A stretch of 64,000 nt of DNA from Ptiloglossa arizonensis (taxonomy: Eukaryota > Arthropoda > Insecta > Hymenoptera > Colletidae): NCBI RefSeq assembly GCF_051014685.1, contig NC_135055.1, positions 16,294,001 to 16,358,000 of the forward strand. Reading direction: 5' to 3'. Below, in pieces: positions 23,201 to 36,500 of this stretch. The notes under the pieces were generated by a model, which searched no databases, was not told the DNA's origin, and saw only the letters and a list, made by a program, of their open reading frames with translations. Numbering within the stretch: the stretch's first letter is position 1; every line of letters begins with the position of its first letter. The position numbers and the translations under genes were made by a program.

Positions 23201-26200
23201 GCCGTAACGAAAAGAGAGCAAAATAGAAAAAAAAAAAATAGAAAAAAAAAAGATGCAGGAAAGTTGTCGCACAGAACTGAAATCGTCCCGTTTTCGTTAC
23301 CGCGCGATTTAACTAACTTTCGCCAGGACAATCACGATCGGCCGTGAACTCGCGGGTCTGTTCTGTTTTACGATATATCTGAAGACCCTTGCTCATCTCG
23401 TGAACCGTTCCAGCCGCGAATCGTTACATACGTCGATCCGACCGAGTCGATTTCAAGAAACCGATCGATCGGGCGGTTGTTCGAGAAGTTGACCCTTTCG
23501 ACGCCAAAATCGGAACCGCTCGTGCGGGAATCGAGCAGTCGTGTTCATCGAGTGCGCTCGACGAACGCCGATGGGCGTTCACCGCACGCGGTACACCGTC
23601 TCGATCGCCGTATAACGAGCGTCCCCGCTCGAAAGAATTCTAAAAAGGATTCCAGAGCTGAGCGAGAGTCTGTCTCTTGTTTCTCTATCCGAAGGCCCCT
23701 ATTGAAGTCTAATTAGTTAACATAAAAACGCGCCGTCACTTAGTCAGCCTCTGAATAATAGCGACAAACGTACGTACTGACAATAACCAGTACCGACGAC
23801 AATGAGTTAAATGTAAATTTGCAAAGGGACGACACTGTCAGTCACCAGGTTAGCGATTCACAATTAACCAGACAACACATTCAACGCAATGGGAAATGCC
23901 ACGGCTTTAATATGACGAGCTTTTTTGGAGTTAGTACGGAGGACGATAGTGTCTATAAATGCTACTCTCTTATCACACGTTCTCTTTTTTTATCCTTTCG
24001 CACCCTATCATTCACTCTTTCTCTCTCTTTCGTTCTCACTCTTTCTCTCGCTTTCGTTCTCTTTCTCTCTTTCTCTCACTCTCTCTCTCTCCCTTCCTTC
24101 CTTTCTCTCCCTCAGTAGCCTGTGGATACGTGTATAATACGGCTCGTGTGAGTGCCCAGCGAAAGCTAACGGCAGGTAATACACATTTGAATGACATTAT
24201 GCGCCGATACGTTAAGCGTCTCTAAGATGAGGAACGAACGATCGAAAGGCGAAGCTCTGTCTTTTGTTACGCATCGTTAGACCAAAAGTACCGGTACTGC
24301 TTCGAAAACTGTCCGCTGCTCGACGATGAACAACTTTCGAGGTTTCGGCGCCGATTCCGTTTCAGAAATCGACTTTCGTTCCGGTCCCGAAAGATCGCGC
24401 GCTCGGTGCTGTTCACGAGCGAGAAAGTTTCGAGGCTCGACCGGCGAGCATCTTTCGAGGCGTTACCGGGAACCGGTCGATTCCTCGATCGCTTGGTCTA
24501 CCGACGCATAAAGTCGTCCGTTAAATGCACGCGTGTCTCGTTCATCGAGAAGGCGCATCTTACGTACCGTACAGACCGCAATCATCGATGGTAATGGTAA
24601 ATTCTAATAAAGGAGTCTGCGCGAGGGTCGAGCGCGTCGCGAAGTGACTCGCGCCGAGAACCGTGAACCTGTACCCCTAACCATCGGCCAAAATTAACAT
24701 CGACGATACTCGATCGTCGATCGAGGGTCCCACCGAGCGGATTCTCGTTGAACCGGAGCGAACGTCCCGACGCTCTCGACCGATACATTTATTTTACGTT
24801 TTCAAAAAAAACACACCAAGATGCGCCCCCAAGGAGACGACGCGAAACGGAAATTCTCGAAAATCTTTCGTCCCGTTCGGATGCGCGTTTGTTCAAGGGA
24901 AAAAAAAAGAAAAAGAAAAAGACAGCTCCGAAAGTTAAAACAAACCTCGAGTTCGTTGCCCTCCGTTTCGCGTCGCCTCGCGAAATCTAATTTCTAGGAT
25001 GTCTATTAATGCTAGGGTGAAGCCGACTCAGGAAGCATAATCCCGACGTAAATATATATATCGGCAGGCAATACCCGGATTCTCGAGTTACATCTGTGTG
25101 AGATTGGTGTGCAAAGTGCGCGCGCAAGTATCCCGGATACCGAAGTACTCTCTTCGTGGTTTGAGCAGTGCGTGTGTCGTTTCTACGACGCTAACGGGCG
25201 GCAAAGTACAGCGAACAATCATCGAGGATCGTACGAGCGTTCTGCAACGGACCGAGAAAAATTCGATACTGCGACTCGACCGCTCGTGCGGAACTCCGTG
25301 GGCTCCGTTCTATCGTGCGCGTACGCTCGACGCGCATAGGCGTCCGCCGCACGGCCCGGAGCGACCAGTTCGTCGCTAAAAAAAAAAATAACTTAATCGC
25401 GCCGCGAGCGTTCCGCGTTTCTTCTCGAGTTGTCGGAAGTCCAGTGTACTTTTCCGCCATCGAACGGAGAACGCGAAATGTATTCGTGCACGCGCGCACA
25501 CTTTGCACAACAATTTGTAACGACAAAACAGGACTAGGTATACCAAAAGTACTACTACTCGATTCTATGTAATACGCTACCGCATCCTGTCAAACAGAGA
25601 GAGGCTTGTGCGAGATTATGTAGGATTACACGTAAAAAGTACGAGAAAATTGTTACGAGCGTTGTGTGTATGTCGGCAGATCGGGTAAGGAATGTCAGTT
25701 AAGAGGAGGGAACGAAGTAGTAACAACTTCTTGTGGGAAGGAACGGGGGCGGGGACGGGGGAGCGGCAGAAAAAATATACGACCAATATGTAATAAACGT
25801 AGTTACGCGCTAGAGGAAAAACGAAATTGACGCGTTACGTAACCTTCTGCTCGTGAACGATAGCTAACGAAGAAAGATTATTACAGGTACTTGCAGGTAT
25901 GCACGTCCCTCCACAAACCACGACATGCAAACCAGTCATTTCTATACCCGTGGACTTTATACTTTCGAGGCGACAACGATCATAGTGCGTTTCCGTGTTT
26001 AGATTCGTTTCGTTATTGCGTTGCGCGAGGAAAAAGAAAAAAGAAAAAAAAAGAAAAAAATATTTATATATATATATGTGTATACGTGTATAGGTAGACG
26101 GAAAGGAAACACACGTGGCAAGAAGAAATTTCTATTGTTTTTTTTTTCTTCGCGATCACACCGAGGTCGAGCGTACCGAACAAAACCGCGCAGAGATAGT

Positions 26201-27561
26201 CGGAACAAACGGTGAAGCGAACTTCGTGATCGCGCGGGACCGTGAAAACTTTTTTATAGGCATGGCAGTATACACGACGATCGTCGTTCACACGTACGCG
26301 GCGAACATTCCGCGTTGACGGAAATACCGGACTCTCGGCACGCCTCTTCTCCAACAATTACTATCCACCAACTACGTTATCACAAAAATATTAAACCGTG
26401 GAAGAGCGTCGAAACGGTGAACACTGCCGACACCAAATTAACAATTACGAGTTACGGGGACCTGGGTAACGATACACCATAGGAGGATCTTACGAAGTTT
26501 TGGACACGGTGTGTACGCCAGTCGAAATAAATAGATCTCTATCCGGTACGTTCATTGGATCGGATCAAACGACTCGAGTCGTTAACTCGGTCACTACTCT
26601 ATCTCTCGAAATTTGGTACCCGCTCGAAAATGGCTACACGCCTCCGTGGTTCGTTATCGTTCACCAAGTCCCTGTAACGTTGACACAAACTGTCCAATTG
26701 GATGAAACGTACTTGCGCTACCGGAGAATGTTCGTGTAAAAACAATAATAACACGTTCGAAACATACTGTTCCAATTTCCTGTCTCGAGCTCGAGTACTC
26801 CCCGTGACTTTCAATGCGACACAGACGAGTACTATGCAGGCTTTACGCGTCTGTTTGGGAATGTGGCGAGGGGGCTAGAAAATGGATCTGTGAACTTCGT
26901 CGTGGGACTTGTCGGTCACGTCGGACCAGGTTTGGCTCAGAGAAGCTCTCGCGCATCACAGTGCAAAGTTTGAGCGAAACTGCGACGTAACCGGAAGGGG
27001 AACGGGGGGTATTGAAGGAAGGACTTTTCTTTCTTTTTTTTTCGTTTACCGACGCGCGTGAAAGTAGATGCCGCGCGAAGGTGGAGCTACCCTCCAAAAG
27101 ATCAGAGCTTAAAAAATCGATAACATTGGATGGAATGTCCATTACTTATTCACTAATAAAAATATTTCTAGCAAAATATATAAATCATTCTTATATATTT
27201 ATATATATACATATATATATATATGTATGTATGTATATATATGTATATATGTATATGTTTGCGTCTGTACTTAGATATTTGTATATATAACATATAAATT
27301 TATATGTATATATTTACATATGCATATAAATCGCGAAATCTCCAAAAAAGAAAACCTAAATCGAACGGTCCTTGTTCGCGGTTCGCGTTAAGGCACTTTA
27401 ATTTGCACATTGCGTGTAACATGATACGATCTTACGCGTAAATTACCAGAGTTCACACAACGGAAAAAAGAGGATACACACGATCACGTTACAACGATAC
27501 ACCGTTTAAAGAACAACGCGGCCATCAGGTTGGGGGGAAAAAAACGCGTACGTTAGGTATA

Positions 27562-27592
<31 letters not shown>

Positions 27593-30500
27593 TAACACGT
27601 AAAACACTCTAAGTACTGTTGCTCAATATAAGTATCAAAATGGGGAAAGAAACGGGTCTGAGAAAAGGTTGTATGTATACTCTAGTCGGATAAAATGGGG
27701 GTCCAAGGACCAAGGACCTCTAAATAACGGTCACCGTAACACCGATACAAAAAGGAGCGTGGGCAGGGGGCGGAGGAGGTGGCTTGCACAAAGTATCATG
27801 CGGAATGTCTGCAAATAACCATAGTGAATAGAATTATGTATCATGTATACTCGTGAAAAAAATGAATCATACATCTTAATAATACAACACACATCTTGCG
27901 CGATAACGATGCGCGACCGGAGTGAATTCGTCCGCGCCTCGCACATGGAGAGAAAAAAAAAAAAAAAAAAAAACGTGTCAATCTTTCGTTGTAAGAGCCA
28001 CGGAGGAAGTTATGAAGGACGACAACGAACGATTGTCGTCGCAAATTGAACACGGCGTTGTTCTGCCCAACGTTGTCGGGAAAGTACGCGATGGAGGTGA
28101 AACAGAGCGCGCGTTGAACGAGGATTCACGATCGATTCGGTTCCGTTTCTAACCGCCGTGATTGACACCGGCACAGCTCGATCCATCAAATTTGAGGATA
28201 AAATTGAGCAGGATAAGGCAAGCCGGGTGCCGCGGTCGGAGCTTGGGCGAACGCAGCCGCTTGTGTGTGCCACGTGGCGCGTTTCGCGACCGTACTTGAT
28301 GCGTCAGGCGGGAAAGCGGATTCCCAAGTTCGTTTCAGTCCCATTATGGCGGCTGGGTTTATGGGCGCGGCCTGGACGATGGGTGTCAACAGGCTATGGG
28401 GCGCCGGTGCCCGTAGAATCGGGATACGAGAAGGAACGTTGAAGAGTAAGAAGGGCGCCGGTGCTGGTTGTTGAGCGTGAAGCGCTGCGGCAGCCGCTGC
28501 GGCCGCGGCTGCCGCTGGAGGTGCCATTGCATAGGCGGGGATCTGATGTTGCGGATTTGGTCCAGGTAGAGCGAGCGTTTTGGTCGCGGCCGAGGTCGGG
28601 GATGCAGGAGTGGTGGATGTGGGCGGTGGATTGGATGCTAAGGCCATCAGCCAAAAGTCTTGATTACGGATTGCCTGCGCTTGAGCTTGAGCTTGAGCCT
28701 GCGCTTGAGCCTGCGCCTGTGCTTGGGCTTGAGCCTGCACTAACGCGTGAATGTCCCAGAGGGGAGGTTGCGCCGTCGGTACCTGTACCGGTACCGGCGT
28801 CGGCGGAGGCGGATGTGTCAAAGTTGCGGGATTTTGTGTGGTCAACGTACCGGGTGATAGCAGAGCCTTGGTTGACGGTTGAGTTACCGCACCTGTCAAT
28901 ACCAGATTCATATCGTCCCCGCTGCACTGGAACACTTCGATGTATCGTTGCTTCTTGCCGTATATCATGTACCGATGATGTCGTTGCGACGCACACGCGA
29001 ACGCCGAACTTTCGCTGTCCATTTGAATAAATGCCTCCCCGGAAGGCTGACCCTGAATGAAAATGATCGCGGGTGAGTTACCCGATCGCACGAACTCGTT
29101 GAACAGCGAGTGTCGAGTAGAATGAACCTGGTACACTTACTTGAGCGTTGTAAACCATGTGAACACCTTGGTAGACGATATTCTTAGAATGCTCGCCCAT
29201 AAATTCGAGAATATGCTCGACGAGAGCTTCGTATGGAAGACCACGCAATCGGACGCAATCTTTGCGCGTTCCGGACGTGATTATATGTTGTGGAAGTATC
29301 GGAGGCAGCTGTGGTATAGGTGGCGTCGGGAGTACGACCTGTTTCGGGTCAATCGCCCTATTCAAGACCTGTGAATCGCAAAATCGATATGTAAATGAAT
29401 TCCGTCTATTTCCACTTCAACTTTCGTTCGCTACCTTTGTACCCGCATTGTTTGCACGCTCACGCACCTGTTGCACCTCGGCAATTGTACTACGAAAAAG
29501 TTCGATATACCGACAACCAATACAGTCTCTGTGCTTGCTCAAAGCCTTTACGGCGTCTTCTTCTTTTGCAAAAAGAACGAAAGCGTCTCCAGTTGCTCTA
29601 CCATCTGGTTTCTTAACAAACAGGACTCCATCTTCCCCGTCTAACACATGACAGGGCTTTTGGCCCGATAGAAAGAAGTCCAGCTGTAAAAAAATAATGC
29701 ACGATTAAAATGAAACCAGAAATACACAATGGAATGTATAAAGTGAACACTTTTTGTTATTATAATACTCACCACTTGTTTAGCGACACAGTCATATGGC
29801 AAGCCTCTCATTCTAACAATGACTTGAGCTCCCCGTGACAAAAATGCATGAGCCTCTCCACTTGTTCCTCCAGCAACGCTGACAAAGTCCTCTCCAGAAG
29901 CTTTGTAAACTTCTATGTATCGTCCACCCATATGATGTTTATGTCTTTTTAACGCCATGTCTCTGTGTTCTTTATTAACAAATCGTACCAATGCTTCTCC
30001 GTTACGTCTTCCCATAGGACTTAAACACAGAGCTACACCACCCCTGAAAAACACACATTTTTTTCAACTAAAATTGTGACATAATAGAAAGTAGTATACA
30101 ATATATATAATTTTGTTAATCATTAAATACCAGATAAGTAACTAAAATTGCATTACGTATGTTACAACCACAACGATCTTGAGAATTATTGACAAAATTA
30201 TGTGGCGTATAAAATTCATGACCCCAGATAATACTTATCACTCCATGAGTAAAACACAAACAAGTAAATGTTTTTAAGACATGTTTAGTATCTCATATAA
30301 AGTAAACACAACTACTTGCATGTTAACTAAACTTGCACGTTCATCCAACAGAATTTCACATCTGTATTAGCAATATAAATCTATCTATGCATCAGATAAG
30401 AATGTTTACCTTTTTTACATGGATCCAAGTGGCTTGTATACAAAGACCATATTAATTATTACAACTTATTTTACACAATCTTATTTAATTTAATGCCCAT

Positions 30501-33500
30501 ATGTGGAAGTTTCACTTACTTGGCAACATTTAGGCCACGAAAAAATTTTGCTATGTCCTGGTCAGACGACTGCCAAGGAAGACCTCGTGCTCTTACTACA
30601 CAGCCATTGTCAACTTCTTCATCTTTTGAGCTAAGAAAGAACATTATGTAGAATTGGTAAATAAATTCTAGAAGCAATAATAATACTAAAACAGAAAAAT
30701 AACAAACATAACTTACCATATACCAGGTTCTAAAATAATGTTAATTACTTCAGGAGTTTTGAAGATGTGACCTGTAATAAAAAATACGACAATTGAGAGC
30801 ATTAATTCAAATGTATTTAGCATACCGATGACTGACAATATTTCCATAATACTATAAACAGTAAAAAAAAAAAGATACGATCGCGATTAACCTCATGGAT
30901 CAACGTCGTCCATGTCCCAACTATGAATATAATTCACATCGATCTAAAAAATTGATTACGATACAATTCACGAAGATCTTAATTAGTCGTTGTTCCTTAA
31001 TAATTTATTTATCAAAATTTAAATTAAAAGTAATAAGTTTGAATACGTATTCAAAATACTTTGCCTCTATCGCGAATACATTCAAAGCAAATAATTAATG
31101 CGATGAATTCTTCGCAAATTTTAATTCTTGCAACAATTACAATATAACAACTTTTTAAATTTGTGACCTACCTCTCATACTAAAAAACTATGAGAACAAA
31201 AATTGTTTCGAGTGTACCGTTACGTCGTTGATGTAAATCTGAGCCTTCGGGCGGTTTTCGTTTGTAACAAAAGAAAGAATCTTTTGCCATTGGTTATGAA
31301 GAAGTTCAGTAGTATCTAGCATTTCGTTCTGATTCGTTGACGTGAGGGAGGAGGCGGTCTAAAAAGTGAAATTCTCTCAGACTTGTGACGACCTTCAAAG
31401 AGGGTCAAGCGAGGTGGTAGATTTGCAATGGGTAACCTCGCTTCCTTCTGGTCAACACATTCATTGCAATGCAGATTTTCTGTCAAGAGAAAGTTTAGCA
31501 AACTTCCGACGTAAATGTCCACGAATATGACAATGATCAGGCTATTCTACAATGACTCATCGTCCGGATGAATTTTCCTTCATTTTAAAGTTTTTTCAAA
31601 ATAACTTTCTTTCCCCCGTAATTTCCATGCGAATCAATTCTCCCGCGAAAAATGTGTGATCGTTTCGATCCCCAGAACTCTATTGCTTACGACGCTTACG
31701 TATTTCTTTTGTAACCATACACCGGTGGTTTGTCTCTGATTTCTTGCGCTCGAGCAAAATTCTTGCATTTAATAATTTGCCTACTCAGTGCAACGTGTCA
31801 ACACATCTTTCGAAAAATTTCCACGGACCGAAGTTAATGAAAATATTTTCAAATCATCGAGTAAAATGTAATCAAATGGTAAAACGTTGCCACTTGTTTT
31901 CAACGACAAAGAGACATACGTGCCCGACAAAAAGCAACGAACGTTTGTCGAACGCGCGCACGCATTGACACACTGGCACGCACGCGTACGGTGTATTAAA
32001 AGTTAAAATTATCGTGAGTTGAGTATCACTGTGATAAGGAGTATATTATGGCCGTCACTGCTTATAACATTACACAGCTTGACCCGCGTTCATAAACCAT
32101 GAACACGCAGAAGGGACCAATGCACGGACCTGAGACACATACTATTCTCTCCCTCTCTCCCTTTTCGTTCCGTTCTCTTATTCTGTCATTTTGTCTCCTT
32201 TGCATTCGCCTGCGCTAGCCTTTCTTCGTTCGCGTGCAACGTAAGCGGAGTTAGGTATCGTTTGAAATAAAAATGTTTCAATACGAGATGAAAAATTTGA
32301 ATTCTAATGCATCAAACTCGGAACTGAAACGATCTATTTATTTTCTATCGTTTAAAAGACATCTTTCTCGAACTTGAACTTGAAAAATATATTATACAAT
32401 ATCAATACTACCAATACATCGTAATAAAGAATTAATTCCTATTATATTGGTATTACTACGACACCATTTGCGTATTTCGTAACGGGCATTGAACTTTAAG
32501 TATTTGATAAATTGTAAAGTTATTTTAAAAGTCGGTGAAAAATCAATTATACTAGTGCGAATCAATAAAAGTTTCAAAATATTACGAAGGATTCCTACCA
32601 CGCAAAATACTAGAGTTTACTTAACGATTTTTCTCTTTTTTGGAATATGATATATTATGGAAAGAACTTCTACGAAAACTGTTGCCTTGAAAGTCTTGCG
32701 GCCTTGGGTGTTATGGATGAAAAAGAAAAGATTCATAGTCCAGCCACGTGCCAGTTGAAACGAAATTGGGAATAAGACAGGATTAATTTGGAAGTCTGTA
32801 TCTACACAGGTACTTCAATGTTATCGTGTAATCGGGACTTGGAACGATCGCGATTAGGGTTTGAACTGCGTTTAATAAGATATCGATATAACCCAATAAA
32901 TTGAAACGAATTGAAATCCTACGTTCATTAATTGTGTTAAGTCTACGAAAGATAGAAATATCGTACATGAACCTTAATTGTATTGAGAAATAAAGGCCAC
33001 TTCTTTTGGTGCTTCAGACTTGCTCGTTAATTACAAAAAACTGTCGTTATCGGCCGTAAGAGTAGATTAGATATAAATTTTGTATTACATATTTTACATT
33101 TCAACCGAAAGGAAAATCCATGGACTAAACGACTTACCATCTTTGACCATTCTTTGTATTACGCTGACCATATCCTGTATCTCTTTCACGTGATACTCGT
33201 TTTCTGTATCGGATGGTAGACCAAAATCTGATTACCACCAGTCAAGGATAAATTTTTGTGTAAAATCACTAATTCCGCATCATGACGAAATAAAACATTA
33301 TATTTACATAAGCGATGTATAAGTATAATATATTGGGATATCAAACGAATGCAAATATTGTCAGACCTATCGTTGAAAATATTTATAATTTATTCTGCTT
33401 TATTAAAACGAGATTTACAACTTTTGTCTTTGAAAATTAATTTTCTTTGAACAAAAGTGGCATGGATTCGTATTAATATTTCTCGTACGATCAATGAAAA

Positions 33501-36500
33501 AGTGATAAATTATACGCTTATCGTGCCAATAAAATATACATAGAAATGTATACAATGCAGAGTAAATATAAAGGAACAGCATCCACGAGTACAGGATGAA
33601 TAGCTGAAATGTCGAGAAATCGAACAAACTTGTTACGCGCATAATTATCCGTATATCTCGTTTGGTCGTCAGGCTGTTACCAATATCTCCACCAGGTTGA
33701 CCTTTAAACCGTGTTCCGCGCGTGATAAGACTGCGTTGGCCACTTAGTGGGACTTTCTTAAGTCATTCGATTGATATTGATGTCGTGTACATTTCGATTT
33801 CGTATAATTTTTCTTTTTTACATTCAAGACAATATCTAGCGTCGATGCAATATCAACTATGTATTTAGGTACAAAAGATATATTTGGTGCGGATTATTTA
33901 TGGCTTGTTTACAAAGATCGGAGACTCCAACAATAATAGAACGCACAGCAAATAGATGGTCACGGGATCCCATTAATGGCACTTCCGGGTTTTTTGTCAC
34001 ATATTTTGAAAATATTTTAATTGAAACGTTTCGAGAATACGTAAATTGAAATAAAAAATGCGAGCAAATAAAAAATCAACCAATCTTAACATGACACTGG
34101 CTCGATCGATATTTGTGTATACTGTATCTCGGCAGCCACAGGTGGTTTTGTTTTATTAAGGACAGATACAACACACGCGGCACTGGCAATACAGAATGAA
34201 ACGATTATAATACCGTGATCTTAAGTCGTACTTAATACCGAGGTTGGATTAGATCCACGGCAAGTACTCAATTTGCATTTATGGACTAGTATTTCCTCTT
34301 TTGGATTAAATCTCACCTACGAGCGCGCGGTTTCTACACCTTGCATGCAAATGTAAAGAATATGGAAAGAACTCGGATGATGTATACACAGATGCGAAGC
34401 AGGTTCTTATTTTTTTCATTTCCAAGGAAACGAAAATATAATGATATGTTACGTGTATACATACGAATGACTGTACGTTATTACCTATACGTATGCAAAA
34501 AGAATCAGACGAATGAAAGAAAAGCAAATAATCGTGATACATCACAAAATCGTTGGGAAATATTTTTCACGCGAATTTCGTACTTAACGTTTCTGCCTAA
34601 TAAACAAGCAGTTTGTATTCCGAAATACATTTTTCTTCGACGAACGAGAAATAACATGTAATGAAACAATATCAAAGACGTCCACGAGAGGATCCTTCAA
34701 CGCGAATACGTGCTTGGAATAAGGGAAACATACCTCGGATTCAAATCGTAATGTGTTTGAGAAAATGTTGAGATCCAGGATAGTTCTGTCGTCGTGAAAT
34801 GCGTGTAGTACAATGGAATAAATAATTGCGCACTCTCACGAGATTCTCGAATGTTCTGTCTTGAAAATCGAGCCGAAAACAACAGCGGTGCGCAAGTAAT
34901 ATTTTGTGCTTCGATACGTTAGCCCGCGAGAGCGCAATTACACGATACGCGCACCCTCCGCCCGCTTACAGACTGACTTTACACCAGCGGCCAGTTCGTC
35001 GTCAGGTTCGACGAATATGTTGGATTCGACTTCTGTCGCGCCGCCTAACGGCCGCACGCCTTGGAATTCTCCTCGTTTCGACCATAGTCGTCGCCTTGAG
35101 GCAATCGAACGGTATCGAACGAAAACCGAAATCTTAACTTTAATTGGCAAAGCGCGACGTTTCGCACGACGACCAAACGAGTATCAAAATATGGTTATCT
35201 ATGCTGTTTCGACGACTAAAATCAACAAATAAAACGCGCAAAAAATTCAATTTGTACACGTGTTCTCCTCCTTTGTATTTTTGTAGCCCGAAATTTACCG
35301 GAGGTTTTTCGTGCCTCGGCTCCTCGAGAGAGGGAGTAACTTGTCATTGTAGCGGTCTGACATGTTTCTCGGTAGAGCACACTCGTTCGAGAAGCTACAA
35401 TATTTCATCGTAAAATGGCACGGATTTGACGAAAGTGGACACGAGCAAAGAAGGCAACAAGGAAATTATCGAGTAACATTGAATCATTAATGTGACTTGT
35501 AAAAGGATACATTCCAACATCTCTTGTATTCCAAAGGTCGAAAGCTCCCCGTGGGTAGAATAACAGGCAACGAATTCCTTGCGGAGATCGTAAAAGACGT
35601 TGTAGTGTTCTGGCAGCTCGATGTCTTTGTTGCAGGCCTCTGGGTGCAAGCATTGTCTCAACGGCGACTGGCCGTCTACGACGAAACGTGGTGCGGAACC
35701 AGATGTCACGCAGGACATGGAAGACCACCATGCTTCGAACTTTTGTTAAAAATTGAAACTATGTAAAAATCTCTTCTCCATATGTTTTCCATGGTATCCA
35801 ATTTTTTAAAAAGTATTCTACATAATTTTATATTTTCTATATGAAAAATGTAAAACGGTCTGTATTCTATATAACAAAATAAATAATTTTTGCAATTTAC
35901 TCAAGATTTTACTCTATAGACGATATGTATAATTTAAGCGAACGAAAATTATTTGCTAAAAAGAGAGAGAAGAAAATCACTATATACTCAAACTTTTAGG
36001 TTTAATATCAAATATTTGTTCGATGATAAATTATACGAATACAGAAATACTTATCCTTCTTTTTCTTCGGCGAAGGTCGAAGTTTTTTTTTATAATTCGT
36101 ATTAAGCGTTCACACATGGAAAAACATTGCATACTTATTTTACAAATTTCAACGACCTGCGCATGTGTTCGAAATGTCTCAATAAATTGCATTTACCTGC
36201 TCGATTGCCTGTTCCAGAGGAATTCCATGTTCTCGAACCGTTTTTTCAGTTAACGCCGGAGCATGCGCCAGTGCTGCTTCGCTGATAACTCCGCTACTTC
36301 CGGCGACTGCCGGATTGTCGCTACCGGTTCCAGGTGTACAGCTTTCGTCCATTACCATCGGTCGTACAATGTACTGTTGCCTTCCCAGCACCTGCAATCG
36401 TCGGGTCCACAAATGATCAACGGTGCGGTGGATTGTTTGAAAACTTTCCTAATAGAATATTTGTGATCGAAGGTTTTGCAAAGTACAGAAATGCAATCGA

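Larger units (their letters stand above)
20826..28185. other. 7.4 kb between fus exons 10 and 11
   Basis: Intron of the long fus form, or 3' UTR and flank of the short form. It holds many simple repeats and a CpG-dense block at about 23300-25500, but no coding frame I can support. Plus-strand gaattc-type and Ser/Leu-rich ORFs here are repeat translations. Confidence 0.6.

Noticed and set aside
23819..24225. Ser/Leu/Phe-rich plus-strand ORFs
   Set aside because: Three overlapping frames through a CT-rich simple repeat.
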